A DNA stretch of 64,000 nt from Microvirga sp. TS319. GTDB lineage: Bacteria > Pseudomonadota > Alphaproteobacteria > Rhizobiales > Beijerinckiaceae. How positions within the stretch are numbered: position 1 is the first letter of the stretch; every line of letters begins with the position of its first letter. Shown one piece after another: positions 1-7,823 of this stretch. The notes beneath the pieces are model-generated. The model made no database searches. It was not told where the DNA came from and worked only from the letters and a program-made list of their open reading frames with translations. The position numbers and the translations under genes were made by a program. The stretch lies in contig NZ_JBGGGT010000001.1 in assembly GCF_041276405.1 (NCBI RefSeq), positions 1,542,501-1,606,500 of the forward strand, in the 5' to 3' direction.

Positions 1-1
1 G

Positions 2-76
2 CCCCTGTATGCCGGAATGTCACCCGAGGCTGCAGACAAGGTTATCGATCACGTTGAGGCGCATCTTGGCAGCTGA
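2..76 (+). CDS. C-terminal end of a DegT/DnrJ/EryC1-type sugar aminotransferase (partial)
   Basis: Only the last 24 codons are in the window. They read LYAGMSPEAADKVIDHVEAH and end LGS at TGA. The pattern of a tyrosine-glycine-met-ser stretch followed by an amphipathic helix is what the C-terminus of PLP-dependent DegT/DnrJ/EryC1/StrS aminotransferases normally looks like. Those enzymes make amino sugars for O-antigen or capsule. The next gene (WbqC-like) starts 44 bases later on the same strand, which fits a polysaccharide operon entering the window from the left. With so few residues the family call is tentative. Confidence 0.5.
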   Translation, partial: PLYAGMSPEAADKVIDHVEAHLGS

Positions 77-120
77 CGCTTAAGGCTGGGAAGATGAGAA
101 AATCAATCTAAGGACGCGTC

Positions 121-834
121 TTGAAGAAGTCTGTTGTCATCACGCAGTCAAACTATATCCCGTGGCGAGGATATTTCGACATGCTGCGCTCCGCAGATCA
201 GGTTATTCTGCTGGATAGCGTTCAGTATACGCGGAGGGACTGGCGCAATCGTAACCGGATCAAGACTTCGAACGGGCCGGTATGGCTCACAATTCCGGTC
301 GAGGCGAAAGGACGGTATAACCAAGCCATTGATGAGACTTTAATCTCTGATACTGACTGGGCGAACTCCCATCTTCGTTCTATCGAACTAGCATACCGTC
401 GCGCGCCGCACTTCAACATGATCTTTCCCGAACTCGTTGATCTACTTCGAGATGCTGCCACCGAGCTCTACTTGACGAAAGTCAATGAGCGACTCATCCG
501 GGCAATATGCCAGCGACTCGGTATTGACGTGCCTATCACCCGTTGCAGCGAAGTTCTTGATAGGGTTGTGCTGCGTACCATGGAACCCACCCAGCGCCTT
601 CTCGAATTGTGCTTGGCCTCAGGGGCAACACGGTATCTCAGTGGACCAGCAGCGAAGGCTTATCTCGACGTCAGCCCCTTCAGCCAAAGCGGGATTGAAG
701 TCGATTGGATGGACTACAGCGGGTATAGCGAATACCCCCAGCTTTGGGGCGGTTTCGATCCCACTCTGTCTATCATCGACTTGCTGTTGAACACCGGGCT
801 AGAAGCAGGGTCCTTTCTGAAGAGGCCTTTGTGA
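121..834 (+). CDS. WbqC-like family protein (polysaccharide cluster)
   Basis: 237 residues beginning at a TTG codon preceded by an AAGGA-like ribosome site. The N-terminus contains the family hallmark ITQSNYIPWRGYFD (residues 8-21) followed by a DxVQYTRRDWRNRNRI block around residues 32-47, both characteristic of the WbqC family (WbqC_N). WbqC-like proteins occur in O-antigen and capsule clusters; their reaction is not well established, although a role in amino-sugar modification has been suggested. Length is typical and the frame is intact. The stop codon overlaps the start of the following glycosyltransferase by one base, so translation is probably coupled. Confidence 0.88.
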   Translation: MKKSVVITQSNYIPWRGYFDMLRSADQVILLDSVQYTRRDWRNRNRIKTSNGPVWLTIPVEAKGRYNQAIDETLISDTDWANSHLRSIELAYRRAPHFNMIFPELVDLLRDAATELYLTKVNERLIRAICQRLGIDVPITRCSEVLDRVVLRTMEPTQRLLELCLASGATRYLSGPAAKAYLDVSPFSQSGIEVDWMDYSGYSEYPQLWGGFDPTLSIIDLLLNTGLEAGSFLKRPL

Positions 835-1817
835 TGAAACTATCGATCGTCTCAACGCTGTACAGGTCCGCTGGTACCATTAATGAGTTCTGTAGGCGCA
901 GTATCGCAGCCGCCGAGCAAATCACGGATGATATTGAAATCGTACTGGTCAACGACGGCTCGCCAGACGATTCACTTGAGCGTGCTCTTGCTCTTCATAC
1001 TGCGGATCCGCGTATCGTCGTTGTTGACCTCGCTCGCAATTTTGGCCACCACAAGGCCATGATGACGGGCCTTGCTCATGCACGCGGCGATCTGATCTTT
1101 CTAATAGACTGTGATCTCGAAGAGGAGCCTGAACTCCTGAGCCAGTTTTACGCCACACAGCGACATGAAAATTGCGAAGTCGTCTACGGCGTTCAGGAAA
1201 CACGCCGCGGCGGAACGATAGAGCGTATTACCGGAGGACTGTTCTTTTCCGTCGTGGAAGCATTGAGCGATCATAAACTGCCACGGAACTTGGTCACGGC
1301 CCGCCTGATGCGGCGCGATTACGTTCGTGCCCTCGTCAAGCATCGCGACCGTGAGTTCTTGATCGCCCATCTGTGGGACATTGCAGGCTTCAAGCAGGTA
1401 CCGCTCAGGGTCAAGAAGCTATCTCTATCGCCGACAACCTATTCCCTGCATCGACGTCTAGAGATGGGGATCAAATACGTCACGACAACATCGACGAAGC
1501 TCTTGTATTACTTCTTATATGCGGGCATCTTGGTCGCCGGCTTCTCCACAGTTACAATTGGCTATTTTCTCATACGATATCTCATCTCCGGCATTGCCGT
1601 CGATGGTTGGACGTCGTTGATCGTATCCGTATGGTTCTTCGGCGGACTGACGACTCTCATCCTTGGCGTCTTGGGCATCTATATTGCAAACATCCTGTCA
1701 GAGACGAAGCGGCGTCCGTACACGATCGTCCGCCAAGTTCACCGGAAAGATCGCCACCATGTGAGAGCACCCGAGGTATCTGCCCTCGATTTTTGTCGCG
1801 AGGCAAAGATCCTCTGA
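834..1817 (+). CDS. Family 2 glycosyltransferase with C-terminal membrane anchor (GtrB/DPM1-like)
   Basis: 327 residues. The GT-A nucleotide-sugar domain occupies about residues 1-215, with VLVNDGSPDDS (residues about 41-51), ARNFGHHKAMMTGL (about 71-84) and the metal-binding acidic motif DCDLEEEP (about 96-103). Two hydrophobic segments follow at about residues 235-260 and 270-300, as in polyprenyl-phosphate glycosyltransferases of the GtrB/ArnC/DPM1 type. It probably transfers a sugar from a nucleotide donor to undecaprenyl phosphate at the inner face of the membrane. An upstream in-frame extension exists, but the ATG at 834 overlaps the preceding stop (TGATG) and the domain begins right there. 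It is tightly linked to the WbqC-like and methyltransferase genes. Confidence 0.9.
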   Translation: MKLSIVSTLYRSAGTINEFCRRSIAAAEQITDDIEIVLVNDGSPDDSLERALALHTADPRIVVVDLARNFGHHKAMMTGLAHARGDLIFLIDCDLEEEPELLSQFYATQRHENCEVVYGVQETRRGGTIERITGGLFFSVVEALSDHKLPRNLVTARLMRRDYVRALVKHRDREFLIAHLWDIAGFKQVPLRVKKLSLSPTTYSLHRRLEMGIKYVTTTSTKLLYYFLYAGILVAGFSTVTIGYFLIRYLISGIAVDGWTSLIVSVWFFGGLTTLILGVLGIYIANILSETKRRPYTIVRQVHRKDRHHVRAPEVSALDFCREAKIL

Positions 1818-2461
1818 TGAGCACGAATGACCATGGCGACCTCATTGGCCAGGTCGCATCATATTATGCGAAGCGCCTTGCAGACCATGGCGCTACCCCA
1901 CGCGGGGTCGACTGGAACGGGCTTGAATCCCATGAGTTGCGGCACAGCCAATTTCTGCGTCTTATTGATGATCCCTCTGCATCCGTACTCGATCTTGGGT
2001 GCGGCTTCGGGGACTTCCTTCGCTATCTTCGTCAGAGAGGCCATTGCGGGTACTTCACGGGCTATGATGTCGCGCCGAGCATGATCGCAGAGGCTAAACG
2101 CCTTCATGGTGAGTCGCCGGGACTTCTTTGGAAGATAGGCGCAAAGCCGGACGATGTCGCAGATTACGCAATCGCAAGCGGCATCTTCAACGTAAAGGGT
2201 AATGTCTCCGCTGATGCTTGGACACGATACGTTGAGGATACGATCAAAATTCTCGCGCAAAGTGGGCGGCGCGGCTGCGCCTTCAATGTCCTCAGCCTAT
2301 CGAGCGACCCTGAGCACCGACGCGACGACCTTTTCTACGCTGATCCGGTGCAGATGCTGCAGTTCTGCCTCGAGCAGTTCGGCAGGTCCGTTGCACTTCT
2401 CCAAGATTACGGGCTCTATGAGTTCACAATCATAGTGAAGCACTCGGGTGCCAGAGCCTGA
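1817..2461 (+). CDS. Class I SAM-dependent methyltransferase
   Basis: 214 residues. Motif I (SAM-binding) is VLDLGCGFGDFLRYL at about residues 56-70, followed by GYDVAPSMIAEAKR (about 81-94) carrying the acidic residue that binds the SAM ribose. The ATG at 1817 overlaps the TGA of the glycosyltransferase, so it is the third gene of the same translationally coupled run. The substrate cannot be read from sequence; in this setting a sugar or a lipid-linked glycan is the natural inference. The gene is followed directly by a transposon remnant, so downstream genes of the original operon may have been lost. Confidence 0.85.
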   Translation: MSTNDHGDLIGQVASYYAKRLADHGATPRGVDWNGLESHELRHSQFLRLIDDPSASVLDLGCGFGDFLRYLRQRGHCGYFTGYDVAPSMIAEAKRLHGESPGLLWKIGAKPDDVADYAIASGIFNVKGNVSADAWTRYVEDTIKILAQSGRRGCAFNVLSLSSDPEHRRDDLFYADPVQMLQFCLEQFGRSVALLQDYGLYEFTIIVKHSGARA

Positions 2462-2555
2462 CCCGAAAAGCAGACCCACTATCAAGTCAAATTGATGTTT
2501 CATTCGCGAGCATCATTGAGTGTGTAAAGTTCCGCCTCTTGTCCGCAAGGTCCGT

Positions 2556-3279
2556 TAAAGCGCGGTTGGGATCAGCGTAGGTGATAAGCCGGCATGCTGA
2601 TCCAGCCTTGGGTATCTTTGGCGGTGATGGTGTCGAGGGAGGGTTTGAGTTCCGCCTCTAAGGCTTCAAGGGTGCGTGCGACTTTGGCCTGGGCCTGCTC
2701 GATCGGGTTGAACACCGGCGAGTAGCGGGGCAGATACAGCAGTCCGATCCCGGTCTGTGCGAGAAGCTCAATGACTTCGGTTGCATGGTCCGGGCGCAGG
2801 TTTTCCATCACCAAGATCGCATCCGGCCTCACCAGCCGGAGTGTAGGTACCAGCACTTGCTCGATACAGGCCAGCAGCACGGAAGTCGTGGTGGACGCCT
2901 CGGTGCTCATCGTGGCTACCAGACCCTCACACGTGAGCGCCGCTAACACCGTCAGCCGCTGCCAAGGAGCCGAGGGGGATAAAAACATATGCGCGTTGTC
3001 CCCGTGGGGCTTGCACATGGGGCACACCGCCGCTGTGCGGCTTGGACCGACGCCGGCCCTCCTCACGCGCCTTAGGGCGCCGTTTCGAGGTCATGGCGGG
3101 ACAGACCTGAAAGCGGCGGCCGATTTCAACCCGGTGCCCGTCACCGCGCTCGCAGGCGATAGGAACACGCTCACGAAGATCAGCGGAATAGGGCTTGGGC
3201 ATGGCTCGCCTCCTGGGCCATACGCCCATCAGCGCACAGTCCGCCCGAACAGATTCAAGCCCAGATCAAAAGCGCTTTA
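2556..3279 (-). mobile_element. IS630-family insertion sequence remnant with TA target duplication
   Basis: The element is bounded by recognisable imperfect inverted repeats. The left end reads TAAAGCGCGGTTGGGATC (from 2556). The right end, read on the minus strand from 3279, is TAAAGCGCTTTTGATC. Both ends carry the TA dinucleotide duplicated by IS630/Tc1-type transposition. The total length of about 720 bases is well short of the usual 1.1 kb because the internal transposase gene is deleted and frameshifted. The right end lies exactly at the stop codon of the neighbouring glycosidase-like gene. Confidence 0.75.
2572..3202 (-). pseudogene. Degenerate IS630-family transposase
   Basis: The N-terminal part, starting at the ATG near 3202, encodes MPKPYSADLRERV and EIGRRFQV, the helix-turn-helix start typical of IS630 transposases. 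The C-terminal part, in a different frame, encodes WQRLTVLAALTCEGLVATMS, then ILVMENLRPDHA and LPRYSPVFNPIEQAQAK, ending in AYHLR. The two parts are joined by a frameshift near 2975, and the stretch expected between the DNA-binding and catalytic domains, including the first catalytic aspartate, is missing. The second catalytic position reads MEN where MDN is expected. The gene cannot encode an active enzyme. Confidence 0.85.
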
Positions 3280-4197
3280 GGTGAAAGGAAACTCGCCATC
3301 CCAAACCGCGATTCCGAAACCCGTGGCCCCATAACCATTACCGTTATAGAGCAGCCAGAGTTTGCCGTGGAACCAGAACAGGGCAGGATAGCACGTCATT
3401 TCACTGTCCCAGCCATCGGCCGATAGACCAAGGCCGAGATCGGTATCCATTCTTGTCCATTGAAGTCCGTTTCGGCTTACTGCACCACCAATAAGGTAGC
3501 GGTTCCCACGATGAGCAAAGCACATCAGAAGAGATGAGCCGACTTTGACGACAGAAGGGCGGGCGAGCGCGTATTCATCGGCGGCATCGAACCCAACTGC
3601 GGTCGAACCGTCTCGCTCCCAACGGATTCCGTCCTGGGATCGAGCCATTTTGATCACATGGCTCATGTCTGTACTGTTCGCACCCCAGGTGAGATTGGAA
3701 CCATACCACATTCGCCAATCATCATCTGCCAACTGCAGAACCCAGGGATATGACAGCGTATAGGGATCCTCCGGAGAGCGGTCGAGAATCGGTCCTTTGG
3801 AAAAACGCTCGAACCGTTCTAGGCCGGCGTTCGTCGTTGCGAGGCCGATAGAGTTTCTCCAGGGCGCACGGACTCCAAGATTCCATCCCATATAATAGAG
3901 GAGAAACTTGTCTCCCTTTGGGACGATACTGCCAATTCCGACGCCGCTATCATCGAAGGCTCCGTCGCTCCCGGGTGAGAGGGCAGCCGCGCTGGCCCCC
4001 CCAATGACTCTAGGGGGGCCCGATAGGTCCAGATCAATCCAGTCAACAGATGACCTGTTGTCACTGCTGCGCGCACTGAAGAAGACCCGGAACACGTCTT
4101 TTTGAATTTGCACCGGTACTGGCAGTGCAGTGTGGGTTTGTGCCCATGGTTTCGTACCCCGTTGGGAGTAAACCAAACCAAGACGGAGCCAGGACAT
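3277..4197 (-). CDS. Five-bladed beta-propeller glycosidase-like protein (GH43/GH130-type fold)
   Basis: 306 residues. Repeated blade motifs are visible, such as LYYMGWNLG (about residue 101), WRMWYGSNLTWG (about 162), KMARSQDGIRWERDG and GGAVSRNGLQWTRMD, each ending in a strand followed by a tryptophan. This is the pattern of glycosyl hydrolases of the GH43/GH32/GH68/GH130 fold and of uncharacterised relatives in capsule clusters. The start ATG at 4197 gives a sensible N-terminus and no signal peptide is seen, so a cytoplasmic role is likely. The TAA stop lies inside the terminal TA of the adjacent IS630 remnant, so the C-terminus may have been trimmed by that insertion. The substrate is unknown. 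Confidence 0.6.
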   Translation of the reverse strand: MSWLRLGLVYSQRGTKPWAQTHTALPVPVQIQKDVFRVFFSARSSDNRSSVDWIDLDLSGPPRVIGGASAAALSPGSDGAFDDSGVGIGSIVPKGDKFLLYYMGWNLGVRAPWRNSIGLATTNAGLERFERFSKGPILDRSPEDPYTLSYPWVLQLADDDWRMWYGSNLTWGANSTDMSHVIKMARSQDGIRWERDGSTAVGFDAADEYALARPSVVKVGSSLLMCFAHRGNRYLIGGAVSRNGLQWTRMDTDLGLGLSADGWDSEMTCYPALFWFHGKLWLLYNGNGYGATGFGIAVWDGEFPFT

Positions 4198-4211
4198 AGT
4201 AGGTTACTACC

Positions 4212-4880
4212 TCAAATTCCACGCAAGCGCGTGCTGGGCACTTTTGCTCTCTCCGTACCACGAGGTGCTACAACGGAGAAATCAGGTTGATCTTCAAGGA
4301 CCAGCGCCCCTGCTCCGAGGACGCATTGTTCACCAATGACCACGTGGTCTCGCAAAGTGGCGTTCACGCCGACGAAGCTACCGCGTCCGATTTTGACGCC
4401 ACCCGATATGACTACGTGTGACGCAACGAAAACATCATCTTCGATAACAGAATGATGGCCAATGTGGTTTCCGCTCCACAAAGTGACATTCGATCCGACT
4501 TTGGCGAAGGGCTGGATCGTGTTGTCTTCCAGGATGAAGCAGTTCTCGCTGAGCTCGAAACCAGGAAACACACTGGCGCGACTGCTGAGATATGAGGCCA
4601 AGCGATAACCTTTGGCTCTGGCAGAGGCGACGCGGTCAGCGCGCAGAGCGTTCAATTTTGCATAGCTGAGAGCGATAAAGAGCTGAAACTCCTCAGGAGG
4701 GTAGGACTCGACGAGTTTCTCGTAAGCCACAACCGGACGCCCTCGAAACTGCTCTCGCCTGAGAAAGGCTTCATCAACCGTGAACGCTGCAACCTCAAAG
4801 GGGGAGTCATGCGTGAAGTAGAAGTCTGCGAGTTCGGCGATGTCACCGTCACCAAAGATAACAATTCGCTGCTGTTTCAA
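4212..4880 (-). CDS. NeuD/PglD-like sugar O- or N-acyltransferase (left-handed beta-helix)
   Basis: 222 residues. An N-terminal Rossmann-like part begins IVIFGDGDIAELADFYF (about residues 6-22), followed by hexapeptide repeats of a left-handed beta-helix from about residue 115 to 205 (SENCFILEDNTIQPF, HIGHHSVIEDDVFVASHVVI, GGVKIGRGSFVGVNA). The likely catalytic histidine is in GNHIGHHS. This arrangement is that of the NeuD/PglD acetyltransferases that modify amino sugars or sialic-acid-like sugars. It lies 14 bases upstream of the glycosidase-like gene on the same strand and is probably co-transcribed with it. The acceptor is unknown. Confidence 0.82.
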   Translation of the reverse strand: MKQQRIVIFGDGDIAELADFYFTHDSPFEVAAFTVDEAFLRREQFRGRPVVAYEKLVESYPPEEFQLFIALSYAKLNALRADRVASARAKGYRLASYLSSRASVFPGFELSENCFILEDNTIQPFAKVGSNVTLWSGNHIGHHSVIEDDVFVASHVVISGGVKIGRGSFVGVNATLRDHVVIGEQCVLGAGALVLEDQPDFSVVAPRGTERAKVPSTRLRGI

Positions 4881-5317
4881 GGGTTGTCCTCATAGAGACT
4901 TTGAGAGCTATCGCTATCCGCGCGGATAGGGGTATCCCTTGGCTTTACCGCACACTCTCTGCTTTCGTGCCCACCCGATGATGCAACAGCTGAAAGTAGA
5001 GGAAGATCCGATAAGGCTAAACGAGGTTGATTTCAAGGTGAAACTCGTCAGTCGCATCCATCATGAAATTTTACGAATTTGTAAAATTTCCGATTGGAGG
5101 CACAAATTATTCCAGATAATTGCGTATAACAACTAAAAATTATAGCAGCCACGTGAATAAATTCTATATACTCGTGTGGTATTCTAACTTGTTCTGTAGC
5201 CTGAGCGAACCCTGCGGCAAATGACAGCAACTGAACTCGCCGTAGAGCTTGCTGGTTGCCGTGGCCCCTGATACGGCAAACGCCTTTGAAAAGCGCTTGA
5301 TGACTCGGAAATTACCT
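4881..5317. other. AT-rich divergent intergenic region with no gene
   Basis: The region lies between the minus-strand NeuD-like gene and the plus-strand SMR-like gene. Bases about 5060-5190 are strongly AT-rich (for example ATTTTACGAATTTGTAAAAT near 5066). Short open frames on both strands show no recognisable protein pattern. It probably holds divergent promoters for the two half-operons, but no clear -35/-10 pair could be assigned. Confidence 0.5.
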
Positions 5318-5683
5318 ATGGATCACCTGATCTGGATAGCCGCAACACTGACCTTGGGACTTTACGGACAGCTTGTTATGAAGTGGCGCGCGGACCTCCA
5401 TGCGGCCAAGGCTATAGGCCATGGCCGTCCCGAGTTCCTATTTGCCATGCTGACAGACCCTTGGGTGCTTAGTGGCCTTGGTGGGGCGTTTCTGGCAAGT
5501 ATTGCCTACATGTTCGTTCTGGAGAGACTTCCGCTATCCTTCGCATACCCACTGATGGCTCTATCGTTTGTCCTCGTGCCGGTCGCCAGTGTTCTGGTCT
5601 TCGGCGGAAAGATCCCTCTCGTACAGGCCGCAGGGCTCGCGCTGATCGTACTCGGGGTTTCTCTTTCGGCGCTATCGAAATAG
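5318..5683 (+). CDS. Small EamA/SMR-type membrane protein (ArnE/ArnF-like flippase subunit)
   Basis: About 121 residues with four hydrophobic segments: ATLTLGLYGQLVM, LSGLGGAFLASIAYMFVLE, LSFAYPLMALSFVLVPVASV and VQAAGLALIVLGVSLSAL. The central ERLPLSFAYPLMALSF motif is typical of the small multidrug resistance superfamily and of ArnE/ArnF, which flip undecaprenyl-phosphate-linked aminoarabinose. In a polysaccharide cluster a lipid-linked sugar flippase role is more likely than drug export. ATG codons at 5300 and 5318 are both possible; the later one starts directly at the first membrane helix. The next gene follows within 15 bases. Confidence 0.72.
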   Translation: MDHLIWIAATLTLGLYGQLVMKWRADLHAAKAIGHGRPEFLFAMLTDPWVLSGLGGAFLASIAYMFVLERLPLSFAYPLMALSFVLVPVASVLVFGGKIPLVQAAGLALIVLGVSLSALSK

Positions 5684-5697
5684 GAGTGGGTCGTTCC

Positions 5698-6636
5698 ATG
5701 TCCATGCCGGAACTGTCTACGAATCCTGCGAGGCTTTGCCCAAAGTGCGGCTCCAGCACCCCATTGTCGAAAGAAAGTCGCGCTTGGCCTTTGGATTGGA
5801 CCTGCAGCGCCTGCTCTTATCGCCCTCCGTTCCAGGACAGTATCGTCCTGACCGCACCAGAACTTGCCGATACGGTATCTGGCTTCGATCCCGCAGATTT
5901 CGACTTTCTCGCAAAGGCTGAACTTGAACATTTCTGGTTTTCGGCCCGACGCAAACTGATTGCCTCGCTTGCCAGAAAGTATGCTCCCTATGCAAAGAGC
6001 TTTCTTGAGATCGGCTGCGGGTCAGGAAACGTCCTGAATGCAATGGCCCGAAGCCGCGACTGGGATCGAATCGTCGGGACAGAGATTCACCCCAGAGGGC
6101 TCAACCACGCGTCTCAGCGCCTTCCGTCAAACGTCGAATTGATCCAGGCTGACGCGCGCAGGCTTCCATTCTCTGAAGCATTCGATCTTGCGGGTGCATT
6201 CGACGTACTTGAACACATTTCTGAAGATGAGCTTGTTCTGGCAAAAGTTCGCGAGGCACTGGCATCCGGAGGGATTTTTATCGCAACCGTCCCACAGCAT
6301 CCGTGGCTCTGGAGCGTTGCCGATGAAATTGCCTATCATGAACGGCGCTATCGGTATGGGGAATTAGAAGGCAAGCTCTCCTCAAGCGGTTTCAAGATTC
6401 TATTCTCGACGAGCTATACGACGCTGCTCCTCCCTGCCATGGCCCTGAGCCGCTTGAGGGCCAAGGGCGATAGAAGCGACACTGACGCGAAGGAGGCATT
6501 GCGCAATGAATTCAGGGTCTCACCTGTCCTCAATACGATGCTGCGCGAAGTGCTGAACCTCGAAACGGGCTTGACCCTGCTCGGTGTCAGATGGCCCATT
6601 GGTGGAAGCAGAGTTGTCGTAGCACAAAAAGGCTGA
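5698..6636 (+). CDS. Class I SAM methyltransferase with N-terminal zinc ribbon
   Basis: About 312 residues. The N-terminus has two CxxC pairs (CPKCGSST and CSACSYRP), a small zinc ribbon often seen in O-antigen and rRNA-type methyltransferases. The SAM-binding motif FLEIGCGSGNVLNAM follows at about residues 102-116, then VGTEIHPRG, and FDVLEHISEDEL where the post-I and motif II elements are expected. An AGGAG at 5682-5686 favours the ATG at 5698; a GTG at 5686 and an ATG at 5704 are alternatives. The gene sits between the ArnE/F-like protein and another methyltransferase, spacing 9 bases, in one transcription unit. The acceptor is unknown. Confidence 0.85.
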   Translation: MSMPELSTNPARLCPKCGSSTPLSKESRAWPLDWTCSACSYRPPFQDSIVLTAPELADTVSGFDPADFDFLAKAELEHFWFSARRKLIASLARKYAPYAKSFLEIGCGSGNVLNAMARSRDWDRIVGTEIHPRGLNHASQRLPSNVELIQADARRLPFSEAFDLAGAFDVLEHISEDELVLAKVREALASGGIFIATVPQHPWLWSVADEIAYHERRYRYGELEGKLSSSGFKILFSTSYTTLLLPAMALSRLRAKGDRSDTDAKEALRNEFRVSPVLNTMLREVLNLETGLTLLGVRWPIGGSRVVVAQKG

Positions 6637-6645
6637 CTTCGGATT

Positions 6646-7302
6646 ATGGCTCAAGATACGAGTGGCGTTCGCTCTGTTCTCTCGCACCCTCTTGTGTACG
6701 ATATTGCTCAATTTCTTATGGGGGCATCGCGTAATCGGCGATGGATGCAGCGTACCTTCATCCAAGCGAAACCCAACGAGCGAGTCCTTGATGTGGGCTG
6801 TGGTACGGCTGACATCCTTTCCGTCTTGCCGGAGGTTCAATATGTCGGGTTCGACATCAGTGAACCTTACATCAAGCATGCACAGCAGCGGTGGCGCAAT
6901 AGAGGGCAGTTTTTCGCACAATACCTCAGCAAGGCTTCGCTAAACTCCCATGAACCATTTGATCTGATTCTGGCGACGGGCCTACTGCATCACCTTGATG
7001 ACAGCGAGGTGCACGATCTCCTCGATAACTTGGCAACCCATTTAAAGCCGAATGGGCGCATTATTACTGTCGATGGATGTTTCACGGACGGCCAGAATCC
7101 GATTGCCAAATTCGTCATTCAGCAGGACCGAGGTAAAAGCGTACGCTCACCCGAAGCCTATGCAGTCCTAGCCAGGAAGAGTTTTGCCTCGGTTGAAGGG
7201 TGGCTTTGTGAGCGTGCCTGGATCCCTTATACCTACTGGATTATGCGGATTTCTGAACCTATCGGTGCCCCGACCCCAGACAATGACCAGGAAACCACTT
7301 AA
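6646..7302 (+). CDS. Class I SAM-dependent methyltransferase
   Basis: 218 residues. The SAM-binding glycine-rich motif ERVLDVGCGTADILSVL is at about residues 45-61, followed by VGFDISEPYIKHA and the segment ATGLLHHLDDSEVHDLL, whose paired histidines are frequent in sugar and ubiquinone-type methyltransferases. It starts 10 bases after the preceding methyltransferase and ends the plus-strand run of the polysaccharide island. A composite palindromic repeat begins six bases after its stop. Two consecutive methyltransferases suggest a multiply methylated surface sugar. Substrate unknown. Confidence 0.82.
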   Translation: MAQDTSGVRSVLSHPLVYDIAQFLMGASRNRRWMQRTFIQAKPNERVLDVGCGTADILSVLPEVQYVGFDISEPYIKHAQQRWRNRGQFFAQYLSKASLNSHEPFDLILATGLLHHLDDSEVHDLLDNLATHLKPNGRIITVDGCFTDGQNPIAKFVIQQDRGKSVRSPEAYAVLARKSFASVEGWLCERAWIPYTYWIMRISEPIGAPTPDNDQETT

Positions 7303-7307
7303 GGCCA

Positions 7308-7447
7308 CTAGAGCATCGGACCCAAAAGTGGACCCACTTTTGGGATCCAATCCGATGCTTCCTTCTTGGGAAGTGCGCATCGTTCATTGCGGAAAACCGG
7401 GTCCACCTTTCGCTAGCGCGGCCCGCCGGGTCCGCACGATGCTCTAG
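7308..7447. repeat. Composite palindromic intergenic repeat, copy 1
   Basis: The unit starts with CTAGAGCATC and ends with GATGCTCTAG, a perfect terminal inversion. It contains two internal palindromes. One is built around AAAAGTGGACCCACTTTT (near 7324-7341) and one around GGTCCACC/CCGGGTCC in the right half. Related copies are at 10164-10322 (inverted), 11990-12127, 28437-28540 and 29116-29233. The architecture resembles the RIME/BIME-type mosaic elements of rhizobia. It lies just after a gene end, where such structures often act on mRNA stability. Confidence 0.85.
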
Positions 7448-7823
7448 AAACGACTTGCTATCGAAGTTCCTCAGCCGAGCGGAACAAATTGAGCACAGAA
7501 CCGCTAAATCAGACCACCCTTGTGACAAGGCAGATCTCATGAGTATGAAGCTCAGAACGCGCGCAGCGCCAGAGACATCATCTCATCAGTTCTCACATGG
7601 TAAGGCAATTCGCCTTAGCCGCTCCAGCTTTCCCATTGTCTGCCCTATGCGAACCTGTTCGGACAAGGTCTGGCGCATCGCGTGAAAAAAGCGCTTGTTT
7701 TCCTCTGAAGCAAGTCTTCGGCTCGTGCCGATGAGACACTACTCTAGAGTAAGAGCACCGGATCAAAAGCATAATCCAATTTTTGTACAATGTTTTGGCA
7801 CCTCTGTAAGCCCATTATTCTAA
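7448..7823. other. Intergenic stretch with no recognised gene
   Basis: About 375 bases between the palindromic repeat and the end of the convergent membrane protein gene. Short open frames on both strands carry no recognisable motif. No tRNA-like or transposase-like sequence was seen. Confidence 0.5.

Noticed and set aside
4939..5136. 65-codon frame in the AT-rich spacer of the glycan island
   Set aside because: No ribosome site, no recognised motif and it lies in the expected divergent promoter region.
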